A stretch of DNA of 9,864 nucleotides from CAZUVM01 sp964623885. Its GTDB lineage: Bacteria > Verrucomicrobiota > Verrucomicrobiia > Limisphaerales > UBA8199. Shown one piece after another: positions 1-6,336 of this stretch (position 1 is its first letter; the number at the start of each line of letters is the position of its first letter). The stretch spans positions 1 to 9,864 of the forward strand of contig CAZUVM010000051.1 of the NCBI GenBank assembly GCA_964623885.1. Direction: 5' to 3'. The position numbers and the translations under genes are program-made. Under the pieces are notes generated by a model, which saw only the letters and a list, made by a program, of their open reading frames with translations, was not told where the DNA came from and did no database searches.

Positions 1-2528
1 TCTGCGGAACGGACGCGCAGGGCCAGCAAATCTTCAGGAGTGGCGCGACTGGCACGAGGCAGTTGAACGAGAATCTCGACATCTTCCTTCTCACGCGGAA
101 GATGCAAGAGGTCGACGCGCTCCCCGCCGACCGCGAGCGCCAGGGTTCGGGAAATTGCTTCGGCGCTGATGCCGTGGAGCGCCGCCTTTTCTTTGTCGAC
201 GATGAATTTTGCCTTGGGCTGCTCGGCCTCGATGTACCAGTCGGTATCCACGACGCCTTTGGTTTGATGGAAGATATCGATCACTTTGTTGGCCAGGGCC
301 AGCCGGCTGGGCTCGTCGGGACCATAGATTTCTGCGACCAGGGTTTGCAGGACCGGTGGTCCGGGCGGCACTTCGGCAACGGCGACGCGAGCGCCGTATT
401 TAGCGGCAATGGCGGCAACGCGCGGGCGCACGCGCTTGGCGATGTCATGACTTTGGGCCTGGCGCTCGCCTTTAGGGACCAAATTGATTTGCACGTCGGC
501 CACATGCGCGCCACGCCGCATGAAGTAATGCCGCACCAGACCGTTGAAATTGAATGGGGCTGCCACGCCGGCATAAACTTCATAATCTATAACTTCCGGT
601 TCAACCCGCACCGCGGCCGCAATTTCGCGAGCGGCCTGGGCGGTTCGTTCGAGCGCGCTGCCCTCAGGCATGTTGAGGATGATTTGGAATTCGCTCTTAT
701 TGTCGAACGGCAGCATTTTCACCTTCACCCAGCCAATGCCCACTAATCCCATGGCCACTAGAAGCAGTCCCACGATGCCCGCCAAAAACAGGTAACGCCA
801 GCGTCGCTTCGCGATGAGCGGCGCCATGAAACGTCGATAGAGGCGAGTAAAAAAATCCTCCGGATGCGCACTCGAGAGTTCATGACCTCTTGAACCTACG
901 GACAGGTGCGCGCTGCCCCCAACCTCAGTGAGCATGGAATATTTTCTGCCCCAGTGCAGGATGCGGATCGCTGCCCACGGCGTCACGATGAACGCAATCG
1001 CCAGTGAGAAAAACATCGCCGCGCTCGACCCAATCGGAATGGGGCGCATGTAGGGCCCCATCAAGCCGCCGACAAACGCCATCGGGAGCACCGCTGCGAT
1101 CACCGCGAACGTGGCGAGAATCGTCGGATTGCCGACTTCGTTCACCGCCTCGACGGCAATTCCCGCCCAGCCGCGCCCTTTGTTATGGGGCAGGTGAAAA
1201 TGGCGCACGATATTCTCCACTACCACGATTGCGTCATCGACCAGGATGCCGATGGAAAAGATGAGCGCAAACAACGTGATTCGGTTCAGGGTGTAGCCAT
1301 AGAGGTAGAAAACAAGCAACGTCAAAGCGAGCGTCGCCGGGATCGCAATGGCCACAATGCCCGCTTCGCGCCAACCGAGCGTCAGCAAAATCAGTACAGT
1401 CACCCCAATCACAGCCAAGCCCATGTGCACGAGCAGTTCATTCGATTTTTCGGTGGCCGTTTCGCCGTAATTGCGGGTCACGGCGATTTGGATATCGGCC
1501 GGTATGACGCGCCCCTTCAGTGTCTCCACTTTCCGCAGGACCTCCTTGGCAACTGAAATGGCGTTCGCGCCGGGCCGCTTGGCGATGCTCAAGGTGACGG
1601 CCGGCTCTTCTCCAGCACCAGGTCTGCCGGCGCTGCCGGTTCCAAAAAAGACGTATTGAGAGGGTTCCTCGGCCGCATCCTTGATCTCCGCCACTTCGCG
1701 CAAATACACAGGTTTACCACCAAACACGCCTACCACCACATTGCCAACATCCTGAGCGCTGGCCAGGAACCCACCGGTCTCGACGATGACTTCGCGATTG
1801 TTGCTGGTCAGGCTGCCGGCCATCTTCTGCCGATTGGCTTGTTTGAGCATAGGCTCAATTTCGGCGGCGCTCAGGTTGCGGGAAGCGAGTCGAATCGGGT
1901 CCAACAGAATACTAAGTTGTCGCCGCGCGCCGCCGATGAGGCTCGTTTCCGCCACCAGCGGGACTTGTTTGACCGCGTCATCAACTTGCGCCGCCACTCG
2001 GCGCAACATGAGATGGTCGTAGTGCGCGGAATGGAACGTCAGGGCCAGGATGGGAACATCATCAATCGATTTGGATTTGATCAGGGGCGCGGAAACTCCG
2101 TGAGGAATGCGATCGAAATTCGATTGCAGCTTTTGGTTTAGCTTGACGAGGCTGCGTTCCACATCCTCACCCACCTTGAAACGCACAATCGCCAGGCTCT
2201 CGCCCGGTCGCGACGTGGAGTAGATGTATTCGACGCCGGGAATCTCCCAGAGCAGCTTTTCCATTGGCCGGGTCGCGCGCTCCTCGACCTCTTTGGCGCT
2301 GAATCCAGGCATCGAGACCAGCACATCGATCATCGGCACTTTGATCTGGGGCTCCTCCTCTCGCGGCAACAGCATGATCGCGGCGACACCCAGCAGCACC
2401 GCCGTCACTACAATCAGCGGCGTGAGCTTGGAATCGATGAACGTCCACGCGATGCGGCCCGCCAGGCCGAGTTCACCTGCACCGTCGGGGGAATGCCGCG
2501 ACTCGAACTTGAGATTTCGCACCTTCAC
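1..2528 (-). CDS. RND efflux pump inner-membrane permease (AcrB-like), C-terminus cut by window edge
   Basis: This is the proton-driven inner-membrane pump of a tripartite efflux system. The frame is open from 2528 to the left edge and gives 842 residues, against about 1050 for the family, so roughly the last 200 residues lie outside the window. TM1 is at about residues 34-54, and the first periplasmic porter region follows. The TM4 signature GILVDDAIVVVEN carries adjacent aspartates D431 and D432, matching the AcrB proton-relay pair D407/D408. This pair favours a HAE-type (organic substrate) pump over a CusA-type metal pump, but the substrate is not determined. The start chosen is GTG at 2528, overlapping the adaptor stop codon by 4 bases (GTGA). 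A second in-frame GTG at 2522 is possible. I read the whole frame and found no stop or frameshift. The N-terminus carries about 30 polar residues before TM1, longer than in AcrB. It is the last visible gene of the operon. Confidence 0.95.
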   Translation of the reverse strand, partial: MKVRNLKFESRHSPDGAGELGLAGRIAWTFIDSKLTPLIVVTAVLLGVAAIMLLPREEEPQIKVPMIDVLVSMPGFSAKEVEERATRPMEKLLWEIPGVEYIYSTSRPGESLAIVRFKVGEDVERSLVKLNQKLQSNFDRIPHGVSAPLIKSKSIDDVPILALTFHSAHYDHLMLRRVAAQVDDAVKQVPLVAETSLIGGARRQLSILLDPIRLASRNLSAAEIEPMLKQANRQKMAGSLTSNNREVIVETGGFLASAQDVGNVVVGVFGGKPVYLREVAEIKDAAEEPSQYVFFGTGSAGRPGAGEEPAVTLSIAKRPGANAISVAKEVLRKVETLKGRVIPADIQIAVTRNYGETATEKSNELLVHMGLAVIGVTVLILLTLGWREAGIVAIAIPATLALTLLVFYLYGYTLNRITLFALIFSIGILVDDAIVVVENIVRHFHLPHNKGRGWAGIAVEAVNEVGNPTILATFAVIAAVLPMAFVGGLMGPYMRPIPIGSSAAMFFSLAIAFIVTPWAAIRILHWGRKYSMLTEVGGSAHLSVGSRGHELSSAHPEDFFTRLYRRFMAPLIAKRRWRYLFLAGIVGLLLVAMGLVGIGWVKVKMLPFDNKSEFQIILNMPEGSALERTAQAAREIAAAVRVEPEVIDYEVYAGVAAPFNFNGLVRHYFMRRGAHVADVQINLVPKGERQAQSHDIAKRVRPRVAAIAAKYGARVAVAEVPPGPPVLQTLVAEIYGPDEPSRLALANKVIDIFHQTKGVVDTDWYIEAEQPKAKFIVDKEKAALHGISAEAISRTLALAVGGERVDLLHLPREKEDVEILVQLPRASRATPEDLLALRVRSA

Positions 2529-3598
2529 TTCACCGGTTGCCCATCCATCAGTTGAGCGGCAGCTTCCACAACCACGGCGTCGCCCGTGTCCAGACCTGAG
2601 AGAATCTCTGTTGCATCGCCCGCGCGGTGGCCCGTTTTAACGAGATGTAATCGGGCATGTTTGTTTTCGACGACAAATACAATCTCCAATTGGCCGCGTT
2701 GGACGACCGCCGAATTGGGAACACGCATCGAGCTTGAATTACGTATCGGAACCAGCAACCGACCGAATTGACCGGACATCAGTCCGGCATCGCCCGGTAA
2801 ATCCAGCTTAACTTGAAACGTGCGGCTCACCGGATCGGCGACGGGTGAAATCTCCACCACCGTACCCATGATTTCGCTAGTGCTCTGTCCCAGGCGAACT
2901 CGCATCGTTGCTCCGGATTGTATTCTGCCGGCAATGGCTTCCGGCACATCGGCCTCGATCCGCAGTTTGCCCGGATCTTCGATGTCCGCCAGCGGCTTCC
3001 CCGGCCCAGCCAGGTCTCCAACATCCGCCGATTTCCGGGTGACCACGCCGTCAAAAGGCGCCTGTATCTCGACAAAGCTCATCATTGCCCGAGCTTCGGC
3101 CACTCCTGCTTTGGCGACCTCGTAATGAGACTCGGCGGCGTCATAGTCAGCGCGAGTAGCAGCTTGTTGATTGAAGAGCGCGGAAATGCGCTTCCAATCG
3201 CGCTCGGACTGCTGCAAAGCCGCTTCGGCTTGCGTCAGCCGCGCCTTTATCTCCGGCGCATCCAGCCGCGCGATTAAGTCGCCGGCTTTGACGCGCTGGC
3301 CCAAAACAACCGGCATTGCGATAATGCGCCCGCTCGTTTTCGCCTCTAAGGTCGCTCGCACTACCGCCCGGACGGTTCCCACCACCTCTTCGAACGCAGG
3401 TAAGGTTTTGCTTTCTACGGTTTGGGTTCGAACCTGGACGGGATACAACTCCGCCGGGGTATCGACACGCTCCGGCTGCGACCTGTTGCAACCGGAAACG
3501 AACCAGGCGGACGCCAAGAAAGCAACGCCCCAGAATAGGGCTCTAAACGGAGACATCCCCGCAGTCTCGAATTGGAAAGGAATTGTTTGCGTGCTCAT
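2525..3598 (-). CDS. RND efflux periplasmic adaptor (HlyD/AcrA-type membrane fusion lipoprotein)
   Basis: This adaptor bridges the inner-membrane pump and the outer-membrane channel across the periplasm. It has 357 residues, normal for the family. A hydrophobic stretch at about 17-34 ends in the lipobox VSGC with Cys37, so it is probably a lipoprotein. A split lipoyl domain follows at about 81-115 and 176-205, with a glutamine- and alanine-rich alpha-hairpin between the halves at about 115-170. The APFDGVV motif marks the second lipoyl half. A beta-barrel at about 211-270 and a membrane-proximal domain to the C-terminus complete the fold. The ATG at 3598 overlaps the stop of the TolC-like gene (ATGA), which supports this start. 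An internal Met15 at 3556 would give a more classical lipoprotein signal and remains an alternative. The stop overlaps the GTG start of the pump gene, indicating translational coupling of the three pump components. Confidence 0.95.
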   Translation of the reverse strand: MSTQTIPFQFETAGMSPFRALFWGVAFLASAWFVSGCNRSQPERVDTPAELYPVQVRTQTVESKTLPAFEEVVGTVRAVVRATLEAKTSGRIIAMPVVLGQRVKAGDLIARLDAPEIKARLTQAEAALQQSERDWKRISALFNQQAATRADYDAAESHYEVAKAGVAEARAMMSFVEIQAPFDGVVTRKSADVGDLAGPGKPLADIEDPGKLRIEADVPEAIAGRIQSGATMRVRLGQSTSEIMGTVVEISPVADPVSRTFQVKLDLPGDAGLMSGQFGRLLVPIRNSSSMRVPNSAVVQRGQLEIVFVVENKHARLHLVKTGHRAGDATEILSGLDTGDAVVVEAAAQLMDGQPVK

Positions 3599-4920
3599 TT
3601 GGCTTTGCTAGTGAGTTCGGAATCCAGTTGCGGCAGGCCAAGCGCCTTCCGCAGAGCGGCGACTGCGATGCGTTCGTCTGCCTCGGCTTCGGCCCGGCGC
3701 ACCCGTGCGCCCACCAACGCAGTCTCCGCGTCCATCAGTTGCGTCGAGAGTGCGGCCCCTTCTTCAAATCGGGCTCGGGTTAGTCTTTCGCTTTCGGCGG
3801 CCTGACCTACCGCTTCCTGAGTGACGACCAGACGTTCGCCGGCCGCGTTTAAATCGAGCCGCGCTTGCGCTAACTCGAGGTCCAGCGCCAACCGGACCTT
3901 GCGTTGTTCTTCCTGGGCGGAATCCAGGTTAGCTTGCGCTTCGCGCACTTTCGCGCGGGTGAGATTGCCGTCCCAAATGTCCCACTGCAGCGTGCCGCCG
4001 GCCGTGTAGCTGGCTCCGCCATTGTCGAACTTCCATCCGTAATCGTAATCAACGCTGCCAAAGGCATTGAGGCGCGGCAGATAGCCGCCGCGTGCCCCGC
4101 GCAGTTGTTCTTCGGCGGCGTGTTCCCGCTGCCGGGCTGCAGTCAATTCCGCCCGACTCGAAAAATCGCCCGTCTCCGGCGCTGTGACCGGCGGCGCTTG
4201 CTCCGCAACCTCAAATTCGCCGACTTCAATTCCGATCAGATTGCGCAGCGCCCGCGTCGCCAAAACGCGCGCATTCCGGGCGCGAACCAGGTCCTCGCGT
4301 GCGTGGGCCAGTCGAACCTCCAGGTCCAGCACGTCTGTTTTGAGCAGCGTTCCGCCGGACAGCCGCTTTTGAGCGATGGCAACGTTTGTGGTGTAGGCGT
4401 TCACAGCCGCTTCCGCAGCGGCAATGAATTCGCGGGTTTTGAGCACAGTATGAAACACGCGCGCCACTTCGAACCCAAGCGCATTACGTACCGCTGCGTT
4501 ATCCTGCTTTGCGGCTTCGGCATTTGCTTTGGCCGCCTGGCGTCCCGCCTTGTTTTTACCGCCGGCATACAACGGCACCGTGACAAAGCCGCGTGTGTTG
4601 AGGTTGTCGGTGTCGGGCACGTCGTTGAAATCAAGCGCGGACGAATAAGCGCGCTGGTTCAGAATATTGCCGAACACCAGCATCGGATTGTCCGAGCGCG
4701 TATAGCTCGATTGGAACTGAAGCCGGGGCCAAAAAGCCGCGTTGGCTTGCTCGAGCCCGGCCTGAGCAGCAGCTATTCGGTGACGTGCCAGACGCGCGTC
4801 TGGATTATGCGCCAGCGCTTGTTCCAGCGCACGCTCCAGCGTCCATGGCTCCGCACCCCGCGCGCCACCGCAGAGCAAAAACGCGCACCACCAGGTGATA
4901 ACCCATCTGAGAGACTTCAT
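3595..4920 (-). CDS. TolC-family outer membrane efflux channel
   Basis: This is the outer-membrane exit duct of the tripartite pump. From ATG at 4920 it has 441 residues, usual for the family. The first ~22 residues (MKSLRWVITWW... ending around GGARGA) form a Sec signal peptide. Two outer-membrane efflux repeats follow at about 27-215 and 250-430, each with long alanine-, arginine- and glutamate-rich helices. Hallmarks include AFWPRL in the first repeat, GGYLPRL opening the second, and VPLYAGGK and WDIWDGN before the respective tunnel helices. An in-frame TTG three codons upstream (4929) could extend the protein by three residues. I prefer the ATG because it gives a cleaner signal peptide, although neither start has a strong ribosome binding site. 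It is separated from the upstream membrane-protein gene by 48 bases and overlaps the adaptor gene by 4 bases. Confidence 0.94.
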   Translation of the reverse strand: MKSLRWVITWWCAFLLCGGARGAEPWTLERALEQALAHNPDARLARHRIAAAQAGLEQANAAFWPRLQFQSSYTRSDNPMLVFGNILNQRAYSSALDFNDVPDTDNLNTRGFVTVPLYAGGKNKAGRQAAKANAEAAKQDNAAVRNALGFEVARVFHTVLKTREFIAAAEAAVNAYTTNVAIAQKRLSGGTLLKTDVLDLEVRLAHAREDLVRARNARVLATRALRNLIGIEVGEFEVAEQAPPVTAPETGDFSSRAELTAARQREHAAEEQLRGARGGYLPRLNAFGSVDYDYGWKFDNGGASYTAGGTLQWDIWDGNLTRAKVREAQANLDSAQEEQRKVRLALDLELAQARLDLNAAGERLVVTQEAVGQAAESERLTRARFEEGAALSTQLMDAETALVGARVRRAEAEADERIAVAALRKALGLPQLDSELTSKAK

Positions 4921-4968
4921 GTAGATCAATCGAAGTGCCCAATTTAATCGGCAACGCCGCTTCTTCGC

Positions 4969-5202
4969 TTATCCCTTGGTCAGCACATCAAGTTTTTCAG
5001 GTCTCTCTGGTGCGCAGCAGGTCCCGCCGACACCGAGTTTCCGCAAAAAGATTTCCAAAGGACAGAAGTTGGTGAAGGAAGATTGGATCAGATTGAATCC
5101 GACAAACGCTGTAAACCACAGCCAGTAAGCGCTGTGGTAATGCGCCAGTAGCAGACTGATGAGAATAAAACTCCCCGCGAACCTGCGAATGATCATTTCC
5201 AT
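4969..5202 (-). CDS. YgaP-like transmembrane domain protein (DUF2892)
   Basis: This is a short inner-membrane protein of 77 residues, known in the family as the YgaP-like transmembrane domain (DUF2892). Two hydrophobic helices, at about residues 8-22 and 27-42, are joined by a short HYHSAYW turn. The family signature FVGFN-IQSSFT-FCPLE-FLRKLG follows directly. The family appears alone or fused to rhodanese domains and its biochemical role is unclear. The tail adds a Cys pair (Cys62-Cys63) to the conserved Cys47, so thiol or metal chemistry is conceivable but only inferred. The start is uncertain. ATG at 5202 fits the usual family N-terminus and the position of the upstream candidate promoter (5244-5270). 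A TTG at 5226 would add eight residues, and ATG at 5196 would remove two. Its place between the anti-sigma gene and the pump genes suggests co-regulation with efflux. Confidence 0.85.
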   Translation of the reverse strand: MEMIIRRFAGSFILISLLLAHYHSAYWLWFTAFVGFNLIQSSFTNFCPLEIFLRKLGVGGTCCAPERPEKLDVLTKG

Positions 5203-5243
5203 AAGTGTTAATTTAGTTGACGCCAATCACTTCTGTAATTACC

Positions 5244-5270
5244 GAGCCGCCAACGGCGGAAGAGTTACAA
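5244..5270 (-). promoter_or_regulatory. Candidate ECF-type promoter, copy 2 (upstream of YgaP-like gene)
   Basis: On the minus strand, TTGTAAC (5270-5264) is followed after 14 bases by CGGCTC (5249-5244), matching copy 1. The identity extends past the first box (TTGTAACTyTTC in both). The -10-like box ends 41 bases before the ATG at 5202, or 17 bases before the TTG at 5226. A promoter here favours the ATG start. It would give the YgaP-like gene and the three pump genes a promoter of their own. A short inverted repeat, CCGCC-3-GGCGG (5247-5259), overlaps the spacer and the -10-like box. Confidence 0.55.
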
Positions 5271-5305
5271 AGGTAATTCCGCTGAAATCCGGCGCTTCTG
5301 CTTGA

Positions 5306-5551
5306 TCAGCCGCGCGGATGTATGTCTTTCCAGCGCTGCCGCAACGCGCTATGGAGGCGGTGTTGAAAATCGCGCGGCAAGTCACATGGCTTGCCCTCCT
5401 TATAAAGCGTGATGGTCTTGCGGATATTGTCGATGACCACCTGGCACGGGTTGCAACCGGCCATATGCTTTTCAAACTCGTCGCAAATGGCCGGGTCGAC
5501 CGTGCCATCCACGTATTCGTTCAGCATCGCTAACAGCTCTTCGCACTTCAC
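5306..5551 (-). CDS. Zinc-finger (zf-HC2/ZAS) anti-sigma factor
   Basis: This small protein of 81 residues probably sequesters the ECF sigma factor encoded just upstream. It contains the anti-sigma zinc-binding motif HxxxCxxC at His29, Cys33 and Cys36, with an additional Cys3 and Cys23 that could complete a metal site. There is no transmembrane helix, so it should be cytoplasmic. In the family, cytoplasmic ZAS anti-sigma factors such as RsrA and ChrR respond to oxidants or metals, so a thiol or metal signal is plausible here but is inference. The start is a GTG at 5551. An AAGGAGA box at 5562-5568 lies upstream with an 11-base gap, somewhat long, and no other in-frame start fits better. A candidate ECF promoter at 5576-5602 sits directly upstream, which would make the inhibitor part of its own sigma factor's regulon. 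Confidence 0.9.
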   Translation of the reverse strand: MKCEELLAMLNEYVDGTVDPAICDEFEKHMAGCNPCQVVIDNIRKTITLYKEGKPCDLPRDFQHRLHSALRQRWKDIHPRG

Positions 5552-5561
5552 AACGTTCTGT

Positions 5562-5568
5562 TCTCCTT
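5562..5568 (-). promoter_or_regulatory. Ribosome binding site of the anti-sigma gene
   Basis: The minus strand reads AAGGAGA here, the clearest Shine-Dalgarno match among the operon genes. The gap from AGGAG to the GTG at 5551 is 11 bases, longer than ideal. It decides in favour of GTG because the next in-frame ATG (codon 9) would be far too distant and would remove Cys3. Confidence 0.65.
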
Positions 5569-5575
5569 TATCACT

Positions 5576-5602
5576 GAGCCGTAAGATCCCGAAAAGTTAC
5601 AA
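5576..5602 (-). promoter_or_regulatory. Candidate ECF-type promoter, copy 1 (upstream of anti-sigma gene)
   Basis: On the minus strand, TTGTAAC (5602-5596) is followed after exactly 14 bases by CGGCTC (5581-5576). The same two boxes with the same spacing recur at 5244-5270. The -35-like AAC core and the CG-containing -10-like box resemble ECF sigma promoters in general layout. The -10-like box ends 24 bases before the GTG start, which suits a short leader containing the AAGGAGA site. That it is recognised by the adjacent sigma factor is inference. Confidence 0.55.
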
Positions 5603-5613
5603 TGTACATACAC

Positions 5614-6243
5614 TTAATGATCGTGGCGGGCCCGCAATACCCGTCGATCCGGATCTCCCAGCTTCCTGGTCAGCAGTTCACGGAGTTGCAGCCGCGCGCG
5701 CAGCAAGCGGACCTTGGTGTTGGCCTCACTTAAACCAAGAGCATCCGCCGTTTCCTTGATGGACAGTCCTTCGACATCGCGCAGCAGAAACACTGGCCGA
5801 TGTTTCTCATCCAATTGATAGAGCGCTTCATCCAAAAGATCCTGGATTTCCTTTCGCTGAACCAATTCCTCGGGTGACTGCCGCCAATCGGCGATGTATT
5901 CTGGGTGCGGTACCGAATCCAGACGATCTTCCCCGGTCGTCGCTTCCTCCAGCGAAATCATTTCCATTCCCTTGCGTTTTCGAATGATTTTAAGCGCGGC
6001 GTGCGCAGCGATGCGGAGCAACCAGTTCTGAAAACTGGCTTCACCGCGAAAATTGTTCAGATTTTCCAGTACGCTAAGGAAAGTTTGCTGCGTTACATCT
6101 TCGGCATCCTGCGCCTGACGCAACATTCGCAGCGCCAGGGAATAAACTCTGCTCTCATAGCGAATGGTTAATGACTCGAACGCCTCCAGGTCGCCATTTT
6201 GGGCGCGCTGAACCAACTCGGCATCAGGCATTTCGATGCTCAT
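5614..6243 (-). CDS. ECF (RpoE-type) RNA polymerase sigma factor
   Basis: This is a sigma factor of 209 residues with the two domains of the extracytoplasmic-function group. Region 2 lies at about residues 22-92, with the core-binding and -10-recognition helices around AEDVTQQTFLSVLENL and FQNWLLRIAAHAALK. Region 4 lies at about 137-192, with the helix-turn-helix IKETADALGLSEANTKVRL that contacts the -35 element. A charged linker (93-136) separates them. The ATG at 6243 is the first start after an in-frame stop at 6256-6258. A purine-rich GGGTGGA abuts it, and Met5 (6231) is an alternative. It heads a six-gene run: an anti-sigma gene follows after 62 bases, then a YgaP-like protein and a complete RND efflux system. 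This context says the sigma factor most likely controls the efflux genes. It is transcribed divergently from the large repeat protein gene. Confidence 0.95.
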   Translation of the reverse strand: MSIEMPDAELVQRAQNGDLEAFESLTIRYESRVYSLALRMLRQAQDAEDVTQQTFLSVLENLNNFRGEASFQNWLLRIAAHAALKIIRKRKGMEMISLEEATTGEDRLDSVPHPEYIADWRQSPEELVQRKEIQDLLDEALYQLDEKHRPVFLLRDVEGLSIKETADALGLSEANTKVRLLRARLQLRELLTRKLGDPDRRVLRARHDH

Positions 6244-6336
6244 TCCACCCGTTTTCTACAGGGAAGTGCCGACGGGCGCAATTCACTGGTTGCCAAACGA
6301 GGCATTTGAAGTGATGCTGCGAGTTAGAAAAGCCAT
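6244..6336. other. Divergent intergenic region
   Basis: These 93 bases separate the minus-strand sigma gene from the plus-strand repeat-protein gene and must hold both promoters unless transcripts start further away. Besides the weak minus-strand element at 6269-6296, I see no convincing plus-strand -35/-10 pair. TTGCCA at 6290-6295 has no good -10 partner at normal spacing. There is also only a weak purine run (AGAAAAG) before the ATG at 6337. Confidence 0.7.
6269..6296 (-). promoter_or_regulatory. Possible degenerate ECF-type promoter of the sigma gene
   Basis: On the minus strand, TTGGCAAC (6296-6289) is followed by 14 bases and then CGTCGG (6274-6269). This keeps the AAC-14-CG(G/T)C geometry of the two clearer copies but differs in the rest of each box. 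It ends 25 bases before the sigma ATG, almost the same offset as copy 1 from the anti-sigma start. ECF sigma genes are often autoregulated, which makes the site plausible, but the match is weak. Confidence 0.3.

Noticed and set aside
63..2141. Plus-strand open frames of 120-230 codons in the left part
   Set aside because: They lie entirely opposite the RND permease frame, which is open throughout and carries the family motifs. The plus-strand translations resemble no family.
3904..4947. Plus-strand 347-codon open frame
   Set aside because: It is opposite the TolC-family gene, is arginine- and cysteine-rich without domain-like pattern, and is explained as an antisense shadow of GC-rich coding sequence.
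5247..5259. Inverted repeat CCGCC-AAC-GGCGG between the anti-sigma and YgaP-like genes, as a terminator
   Set aside because: The stem is only five base pairs and no T-tract follows on the minus strand. It overlaps the candidate promoter copy 2, so an operator or chance is as likely.
5602..5609. Eight-base palindrome ATGTACAT just upstream of promoter copy 1
   Set aside because: Too short to call an operator, and no second copy was seen near the other candidate promoters.
6290..6318. Housekeeping promoter for the repeat-protein gene using TTGCCA as -35
   Set aside because: No acceptable -10 hexamer lies 16-18 bases downstream.
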